DNA of 46,731 nucleotides from SIAF01 sp046152955 (GTDB lineage Bacteria > Planctomycetota > Planctomycetia > Planctomycetales > Planctomycetaceae). The translations under genes were made by a program, and so were the position numbers. Shown here piece after piece: positions 41,534 through 46,731 of this stretch; within the stretch, counting starts at the first letter, position 1; each line of letters opens with the position of its first letter. The stretch lies in NCBI GenBank assembly GCA_046152955.1, contig JBJXGA010000127.1, positions 1-46,731 of the forward strand. The letters run 5' to 3'. The notes under the pieces were generated by a model. The model did not search any database. It was not told where the DNA came from and worked only from the letters and a program-made list of their open reading frames with translations.

Positions 41534-43120
41534 CTACCGTAAAGGGGGAGCGGGTGTGGCGGCCCCCGTCGCCGCCAGCACCTCCCGTCCCGCCCGACGC
41601 AACGCTTCCAGCAGCCCGTCCAGGTGTGCCTCGGTCGTCAGTGGGTTGATCAGCGTGCAGCGGAGCGTCGCCACCCCGTTCCAGGCGGCGGGGACCAGGT
41701 AATATTCTCCCGATTCGATCACCGCCCGGCGAATCCTCCACTGGAAATCGCCGATCTGTGCGTCCGATGCGTCCCGCAGTGCCTCTGGGACATGCCGAAA
41801 CATGACAATGTTACACTCCGGCTCATGCAGCGGGACAAAATCCTCGGCGTCACGCAGTTTCTCGAACAACCGTCGACCCAAACCGAACGTCACGTCCACC
41901 ATGTCGGCGAACAGTTGCGGACCGAACAGCGACCAGACCCCCCACAACCCCAGCGCCGCCGAGCGCTTCGTACATTCCAGCGTCCGCAACCCGCTGTCAT
42001 ATTCAGCCAGCCCCGGAGCAGAGGGATCGAACAGATACGGCGCCTGTTGGCGAAACGCTTCGTCCGCATGCCGCTTCTCCTTATAAAAGAGGAACGCGCA
42101 CAGCGCGGGTACAAACAGCATCTTGTGGGCGTCCCAGGTGAGGCTGTCGGCCCGCTCCAGCCCGGCGACCAGTTGCCGGTGCCGCGCGCTGAGCAGCACC
42201 CCCCCGCCATGTGCCGCATCGACATGCAGCCAGACCTGATGCCGCTCGCAGACGTCGGCAATCTGCTCCAGCGGGTCGAATGCGCCGATCGGAGTGGCGC
42301 AGGCGCACGCCACCACCGCCACGATCGGATGCCCCTTGTTCTGCAAGTCGGTCAGCGTCCGGTCGAGCTGTTCCGGATCCATCCGGCGGCGGGAATCGAG
42401 TTCCGCCTTGACGACGTGGTTTGTTCCCAATCCGAGAATTCCGGCTGAGCGAGCAATGCAGTAATGGGAGTCGGCATGGACCACCAGCTTGGGGGCCTTC
42501 CGATCGGGTGCTACCAAATCGGAAATGCCTCGCTCCCAACTCTCCCCCAGCGCCACGTTGCGCGCTACCAGAAGGGCGGTCAGATTTGCCAGCGACGCCC
42601 CATGCGTCACGATCCCCGCCGATTGGGCTTCATTCCACCCCAGGCATTCCATCAGCCGCCCGATCATCGTCCGTTCGACGGCGGTCCCCCACGGCCCCAT
42701 TTCGTAAATCGCCATCGGCTGATTCGTCACCGATCCCACGGCGTCAAACAGTCCCGCAATCGGAACTGGCGCCGGAACCTGATGCCCGACATACCGTGGA
42801 TCGTGCAGATTGTTCCCATGCGACAGCGCCAGCCGCACCAGGTCGGCGAATCGCGCCGCCAGATCGCCGGGGGAGGCTTTCTGGTCTGGATGATCCAGGC
42901 TGTGTTGTGCAGTTGCCGAAGGAACCGTTTCCTGCGCCAAGGCAATCAGGGCTCGCGGATCGGACCAGTTGAGCACTACCGATTGCTCTCCCTGCACCTG
43001 CCGCAGATGGTCCCCCAGCAAATCCGCCAGTCGGTGACCAGCGGCCTGCAACAGTTCCGGATCGTAAGCGGCCTGAATCCGCCTTCGCGCATCGGCGAGT
43101 GTCGAATGATTGTCGTCCAT
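41534..43120 (-). CDS. PLP-dependent group II amino-acid decarboxylase
   Basis: A 528-residue enzyme of the fold-type I decarboxylase family (glutamate, aromatic amino acid, diaminobutyrate decarboxylases). The cofactor lysine is Lys333 in SLTWDAHKMLFVP, the pyridine-N aspartate is Asp301 in WLHVDAAHGGG, and a stacking His219 lies in HADSHYCIARSA. The N-terminal part has NNLHDPRYVGHQVP, like the usual HPxFxGHQ, and THGASLANLTALLVARN binds the phosphate. Cytoplasmic. The specificity is not decidable by eye; L-2,4-diaminobutyrate, tyrosine and glutamate are all possible. It stands alone, divergent from a hydrolase gene 91 nt away. Confidence 0.9.
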   Translation of the reverse strand: MDDNHSTLADARRRIQAAYDPELLQAAGHRLADLLGDHLRQVQGEQSVVLNWSDPRALIALAQETVPSATAQHSLDHPDQKASPGDLAARFADLVRLALSHGNNLHDPRYVGHQVPAPVPIAGLFDAVGSVTNQPMAIYEMGPWGTAVERTMIGRLMECLGWNEAQSAGIVTHGASLANLTALLVARNVALGESWERGISDLVAPDRKAPKLVVHADSHYCIARSAGILGLGTNHVVKAELDSRRRMDPEQLDRTLTDLQNKGHPIVAVVACACATPIGAFDPLEQIADVCERHQVWLHVDAAHGGGVLLSARHRQLVAGLERADSLTWDAHKMLFVPALCAFLFYKEKRHADEAFRQQAPYLFDPSAPGLAEYDSGLRTLECTKRSAALGLWGVWSLFGPQLFADMVDVTFGLGRRLFEKLRDAEDFVPLHEPECNIVMFRHVPEALRDASDAQIGDFQWRIRRAVIESGEYYLVPAAWNGVATLRCTLINPLTTEAHLDGLLEALRRAGREVLAATGAATPAPPLR

Positions 43121-43211
43121 AAAGCTGACAATAGCGGCTGAAGGGACGATTTCGTAGCATGCCGCTATGGCGTGCCGCTACTGCGGTGACAGATCGCAAC
43201 GAGGAATTCAA

Positions 43212-44261
43212 ATGCGAAACACACGGCACTGGTTTCTGATCGGTCTGGCGGTGTTGGGAATCGCCGTCGGCCAGTCCTCTTCCCGCTGCGGCAGCATCCT
43301 CCTGGCGGTCGAACCGGAAACGAACACCACTCGGTCTTTTGCCACGGTCCCCGGTTCCGGAACGATCGAATTCGAGGCGGCTGCCGATGACCAGTCCCTC
43401 CCCGAGCATTTTCGCCTCGCGCCGCACCGGTTCGAATTTGAAGCCCGCCCCTTGCGCCGGTCGGGGCGCGTCCGCATGCACAAGGTCACGTTCCCGTCAC
43501 CCGTCACGACTGACGTCGTGGAAAACAACACGGTCCACGGCGAGTATTTTCAGCCCTCCGGCGACGGCCCCTTTCCCGCCTGCGTCGTCCTGCACATTCT
43601 GGGGGGAGACTTTCTCCTCGCGGAGACGGTCGCCAATCACCTGGCACAGCAGGGAATCGCGGCGCTGTTCGTCAAACTCCCCTATTACGGCGAACGCCGC
43701 GGCAAGGATTCTCCGCGGCGAATGATCTCGCGCGTCCCGGCAGAAAGCGTCTCTGGGATGACTCAGGGGGTGCTGGACATTCGCCGCGCGACGGCTTGGC
43801 TTGCCACCCGCCCGGAGGTCGATCGAGAGCGTCTGGGGATCACCGGGATCAGCCTGGGAGGGATCATGTCAGCGCTGGCGGCGGAGGGAGAACCGCGTTT
43901 GAGGAACGTGGGGATTGTCCTGGGGGGAGGGGGGCTGGCGGAAATCCTGTGGGAGAACGACCTGCCTGAAGCGCGCGAGTTTCGTGAACAATGGCTGGCC
44001 AACGGCGGAACCAGGGAATCGTTCTGCGCCACGCTTGCCCCCGTCGATCCGGCTACCCACGCGCATCTGCTCAAAGGACGCCGGGTGCTGATGATCGCCG
44101 CCAAGAACGACGAAGTGATCTTTCCCAAAAGCGCCATCACCCTCTGGGAGGCAATCGGCAAAGAACCCGAACTGGTCTGGCTCGACGCAGGGCACTACAC
44201 CGCGATCCGCTACCTCCCCCGCGAACTGGTCCGGCTGGATCAGTTCTTCAACGGCAACTGA
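43212..44261 (+). CDS. exported alpha/beta hydrolase (esterase-like)
   Basis: A 349-residue serine hydrolase with signal peptide (residues 1-20, WFLIGLAVLGIAVG). The nucleophile elbow is ITGISLGG with Ser214, the acid is Asp in AAKNDEVIFP and the histidine lies in DAGHYTAIRY, so a complete triad is present. FPACVVLHILGGDFLLAET supplies the oxyanion region. It resembles dienelactone-hydrolase or acetyl-xylan-esterase-like proteins. ATG 43212 has GAGGA 6 nt upstream (43201-43205). Probably periplasmic; substrate unknown. It is divergent from the PLP decarboxylase and ends before an intergenic stretch with repeats. Confidence 0.87.
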   Translation: MRNTRHWFLIGLAVLGIAVGQSSSRCGSILLAVEPETNTTRSFATVPGSGTIEFEAAADDQSLPEHFRLAPHRFEFEARPLRRSGRVRMHKVTFPSPVTTDVVENNTVHGEYFQPSGDGPFPACVVLHILGGDFLLAETVANHLAQQGIAALFVKLPYYGERRGKDSPRRMISRVPAESVSGMTQGVLDIRRATAWLATRPEVDRERLGITGISLGGIMSALAAEGEPRLRNVGIVLGGGGLAEILWENDLPEAREFREQWLANGGTRESFCATLAPVDPATHAHLLKGRRVLMIAAKNDEVIFPKSAITLWEAIGKEPELVWLDAGHYTAIRYLPRELVRLDQFFNGN

Positions 44262-44322
44262 GTACATTTGACTTGGACACCCTCACGTTCCGCCAAAACC
44301 TCGCCCTTCCCCCCAATCAGCA

Positions 44323-44407
44323 GGCGAACGGCTCAGCGTAAGCTGGCCGGTCAGAGTAAGCTTGCCGCTCAACGTAAGCCTGCCGGCCCAGCCCAAGATA
44401 GCCGGTC
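44323..44407 (-). repeat. degenerate tandem repeat ladder (CAGCGTAAGCTG family)
   Basis: 44323-44351 is the reverse complement of the family seen at 28516-28588, with GGCGAACGGCTCAGCGTAAG. It is followed by three degenerate units with a period of about 18-19 nt, starting CAGAGTAAGCTT (44352), CAACGTAAGCCT (44370) and CAGCCCAAGATA (44389), each continuing with GCCG. The rest of the 361-nt gap (44262-44622) shows no gene or other recognisable element. Confidence 0.75.
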
Positions 44408-44622
44408 ATCGTCATTCCCCCGCGGCTGAAGAAGCGTCGGAGATGAGGGGGCGACCGTCTCGGTGAACCGCGGTCATCGGGGCACCCGTTCGGCTGAGTC
44501 GAGGAGGGTCAGTGGTTTATGAACGCGGGGCCATAGTTGGCGCTTCCGCACCGCGCGATTCGTGGTAGCATACGCGCGCTGGATGCCGATCCGCTCAATT
44601 TCAAACTGCCGGAGCAGTGGTC

Positions 44623-45639
44623 ATGGAAATACGTCAATGCGTGGCGACCCGGATCATGATGAGCCTGGCGTTGCTGCTGCTGATCGGGGGCGCTCGCGGC
44701 GACGAAGCGCCGGTGACCGAGAAGCCCGCCGATACGATGCGCGGCGAGAAACCGGGACAGGATCGCGACGACAATGGATTGAAGATGAAGTTCGTCTGGT
44801 GCCCGCCGGGGATCTTTGAGATGGGGGAAGCCGAGGAAGTCGAAATTATGGCGGCGGACGACGAGCAGGACGGGGACGAACCCGACCCACTCGTAGAGGG
44901 GGAGGACGATCCGAAAAAGGCGACGGACGACGAGCGGCTGACGGGTGATGAGATCCGACCGGTCAAAGTCTGCCTGACGCGCGGGTATTGGCTGGGGAAA
45001 TACGAAGTGACCCAGGGGGAATGGAAACAGGTTATGCAGACTGAACCGTGGAAAGCAGAGGAACGGGTTAAAGAGAGGGACGATTTTCCCGCGACGTTCT
45101 TGGATTGGAAGGACGCGATGGACTTCTGCCGCAGGCTGACGTCGCAGGAGCGGGAAGCGAGACGGATTTCTGATGCCTGGGAGTATTCGTTGCCGACGGA
45201 AGCGGAGTGGGAGCGGGCTTGTCGCGCTCGGACCAGCACGACGTTCAGTTTTGGGAACGATGAATCGAAATTGGGGGAGTATGCATGTTTTGAAGGGAAT
45301 CTCCGCAGAGTGTGGTTTGTGCGTCGGGTTGGGCAGAAACTGCCCAATTCATGGGGTTTGCACGATATGCACGGGAGTGCTTTGGAGTGGTGTCGGGATG
45401 CATACAACGAAAAACTGCCGGGGGGACGTGATCCGGAAGTGAAAGTGGGGGATTACCGGGTGGGGCGTGGAGGGTGCTGGTACTGCCCGGCCGAGCGCTG
45501 TCGGTCGGCGTATCGAAACTGGAACGAGCCGTCGAATCGAGCCTGGTACTGGGGCTTTCGTGTCGCCCTCAGTTCCGTCGGGCCAGCCAAGCCCGCCAGC
45601 GGAGCCGGGAGCGGAGGCCCGGAAGGGGCGCGGCGGTAA
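44623..45639 (+). CDS. secreted FGE-sulfatase (SUMF1) domain protein
   Basis: A 338-residue protein; ATG 44623 has GGAG 8 nt upstream (44611-44614), while an earlier GTG is too close. The signal peptide is MSLALLLLIGGARG (residues 13-26). The C-type-lectin-like FGE-sulfatase domain starts with MKFVWCPPGIFEMGEAEE, continues with YWLGKYEVTQGEWKQVM and SLPTEAEWERACRART, and ends with SALEWCRDAYNE, VGRGGCWYCPAERCRSAYRNW and WGFRVAL. Most planctomycete members are not proven formylglycine-generating enzymes; copper-binding cysteines cannot be confirmed by eye. An acidic insertion occupies residues 69-110. The C-terminus (KPASGAGSGGPEGARR) is low complexity. Confidence 0.9.
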   Translation: MEIRQCVATRIMMSLALLLLIGGARGDEAPVTEKPADTMRGEKPGQDRDDNGLKMKFVWCPPGIFEMGEAEEVEIMAADDEQDGDEPDPLVEGEDDPKKATDDERLTGDEIRPVKVCLTRGYWLGKYEVTQGEWKQVMQTEPWKAEERVKERDDFPATFLDWKDAMDFCRRLTSQEREARRISDAWEYSLPTEAEWERACRARTSTTFSFGNDESKLGEYACFEGNLRRVWFVRRVGQKLPNSWGLHDMHGSALEWCRDAYNEKLPGGRDPEVKVGDYRVGRGGCWYCPAERCRSAYRNWNEPSNRAWYWGFRVALSSVGPAKPASGAGSGGPEGARR

Positions 45640-45848
45640 GCGCACACAGTTCGGTTGTGGCGGATCGTCCTGGAAATGCTCTGGCCATTCGGGGCTCACC
45701 GAAATCTGGTTGCGATCGGCCCTGTTTTCCGATTCCGATGCACACCCTGCATCCTGACCCGCGCCGCCTGGTTCATTGAGAAGTGTTTCGCGGATCGCTA
45801 CAGCAGGTTCTGGGAAGCCGGCTGGCCCGGTTTGGACTGAATTCCTCT

Positions 45849-45895
45849 CCACCAGCTCAAGCTGATGGCAAAAGGGGAGTCGGCTCAAGCCGACT
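45849..45895. repeat. two related hairpins (GCTCAAGC core)
   Basis: CAGCT-CA-AGCTG (45853-45864, extended by CCA/TGG after a mismatch) and AGTCGGCT-CA-AGCCGACT (45878-45895, perfect 8-bp arms) share the core GCTCAAGC but have different paired flanks. They lie in non-coding sequence after the FGE-sulfatase gene; 45640-45848 holds no supported gene. Confidence 0.7.
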
Positions 45896-45913
45896 GGCCG
45901 TGCGATCGCTGCA

Positions 45914-46009
45914 GCGCGATGACTGATTGGCGGCCGCTCGCTTGCGAACGCAGACGTGCGGCCACTCATGTGCAACCGCGCGATGACAGGCTGGCGGCCG
46001 TTCACTTAC
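45914..46009 (+). repeat. two degenerate 32-bp direct repeats, period 64
   Basis: Copies at 45914-45945 and 45978-46009 begin GCGCGATGAC and share TGGCGGCCG, with six mismatches over 32 positions. No coding potential is evident. Confidence 0.6.
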
Positions 46010-46074
46010 TGCCGCTCGGGGTGCGACTCCCGGCGCGCAATCGCCATCGCGCGGTCTGGGTGGAAAGCGGCTGG

Positions 46075-46280
46075 GTGAATTGGACCGCGATCGCCCTGTG
46101 TCTGGTTCTCATCGCCTATCCGCTGTCCGTTGGGCCAGTTATCTATTTGTTTCGAAGAAATTTGCTGCCGGAATGGGCATACCCATGGGGGTCATATACG
46201 AGCCACTGGAATTCCTCGCCGGGAATGGCCCCGCTCCGGTGCGCGAAGCGCTGCTTTGGTACGTTGGACTCTGGGATTAG
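46075..46280 (+). pseudogene. small membrane-protein gene with a one-base frameshift
   Basis: From GTG 46075 the frame reads WTAIALCLVLIAYPLSVGP, a membrane segment, then FRRNLLPEWAYPWG. In the neighbouring frame the sense continues as VIYEPLEFLAGNGP and ends ALLWYVGLWD with a stop at 46278-46280. Joined, the two parts make one plausible protein of about 68 residues, like small planctomycete membrane proteins with an LAYPLSxGP segment. The frames meet at the run GGGGG (46187-46191), where one base appears to be missing. Either a recent mutation or a sequencing error would explain it. Confidence 0.5.
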
Positions 46281-46379
46281 TCGCGCCGGCCGCACCTCCT
46301 GCCAACACGACTGTGCAACTTGCCGATCAACCCCAGAACCGAAAACTCGCGGCGAAGAGAAGCCAGGGATTCAAGCGGG

Positions 46380-46584
46380 AGTGGATGGGAATCGAACTCC
46401 TGCGAAAAACCGCAGGAATTTGCGGACTGAGGACGAAAACGACGCGCAATCCGACGCGCGCGGTGCCCATCTCGACGGCGATCTGGAAATCCTGGTTGAT
46501 GCCTGGCCCGATCTGTCCGAGGACGCCCGGCGGCTTGTGATGCTGGCCGCTGGAATTTCTACGGCCGTTCTGAACTCGCAGTGA
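46380..46584 (+). pseudogene. possible decayed 3' remnant of a coding sequence
   Basis: The closing stretch LEILVDAWPDLSEDARRLVMLAAG, followed by a stop at 46584, looks like a genuine protein C-terminus; I recall similar endings (AWPxLPxxIRxxILAM) at the ends of planctomycete recombinase-type proteins. No body of such a protein is present upstream, so this would be a fragment. The remainder to 46731 shows nothing recognisable. Confidence 0.25.
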
Positions 46585-46731
46585 CTGCGATTTAGGCAGC
46601 GCTGCAAGCGACTCGTCACGTTTCCACGATGATGAATTGACATTGTTGGTCGATGTCGGGCAACACCTGATCCCGTCAAATTCGAACCACTGTCAAGCGC
46701 CAACAGGATGCAATTGGAAATTTTCTCGGAA

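Noticed and set aside
45655..45840. Small open frame ending in a Trp-rich tail after the FGE-sulfatase gene
   Set aside because: No ribosome binding site and no recognisable pattern; it lies in sequence with repeats and signs of decay.
46385..46440. tRNA-like text (GGGAATCGAACTCC) near the window end
   Set aside because: Resembles the complement of a tRNA T-arm, but no acceptor, D- or anticodon stems can be folded around it.

Overview
The window looks like a chromosomal segment of a member of the Planctomycetota. The evidence is the gene content: two DUF1501 proteins, a DUF1549/DUF1553 protein beside a c-type-cytochrome/WD40 protein, a CehA/McbA-type metallohydrolase, a secreted FGE-sulfatase-domain protein, and many signal-peptide-bearing proteins of unknown function, in GC-rich DNA with short operons on both strands. 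No rRNA, tRNA, CRISPR array or prophage was seen.

Layout. 1-1086 is the end of a DUF1501 gene. 1225-3668 is an accessory islet of three small genes of unknown function and a tyrosine (Y1/HUH) transposase gene wrapped in its own REP-like palindromes. 3696-6550 (minus) is a three-gene run: HAD phosphatase, aldo/keto reductase, Ldh_2-type dehydrogenase. 6702-9204 (plus) is a Gfo/Idh/MocA oxidoreductase and a second DUF1501 protein. 9230-15556 (minus) holds UbiA-type prenyltransferase, CehA-like hydrolase, a secreted protein with a duplicated module, a small helical protein, a TatD-type nuclease and a second small helical protein. 15601-23805 (minus) is the membrane arm of respiratory complex I, nuoHJKLMN, with several stop/start overlaps and without nuoI or the peripheral arm. 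A caspase-like (clan CD) secreted protein lies upstream at 24137-25120.

25653-31044 contains a secreted HEAT-repeat protein with an embedded receiver-like domain, an Rrf2 regulator, a divergent gene for a one-heme c-type protein behind a near-consensus sigma-70 promoter with a palindrome, and a membrane-anchored alpha/beta hydrolase. 31078-33236 is a two-component pair (sensor-less kinase plus NtrC-type sigma-54 activator). 33405-35908 is the housekeeping rpsO-pnp operon with a clear terminator. 36200-37156 is an ornithine-cyclodeaminase-family enzyme. 37331-41467 is the cytochrome/WD40 plus DUF1549/DUF1553 operon. 41534-44261 is a PLP decarboxylase divergent from an esterase-like hydrolase. 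44623-45639 is the FGE-sulfatase-domain protein. The last kilobase is mostly decayed sequence with hairpin repeats and one frameshifted small gene.

The most interesting structures are the palindromes with compensatory stem changes that contain both ends of the transposase gene, the putative Rrf2 operator pair around the heme-protein promoter, the receiver-like domain inside a HEAT protein, and a non-coding repeat family shared by two loci 16 kb apart. Functional statements rest on recognising motifs and families by eye; no database search was run.
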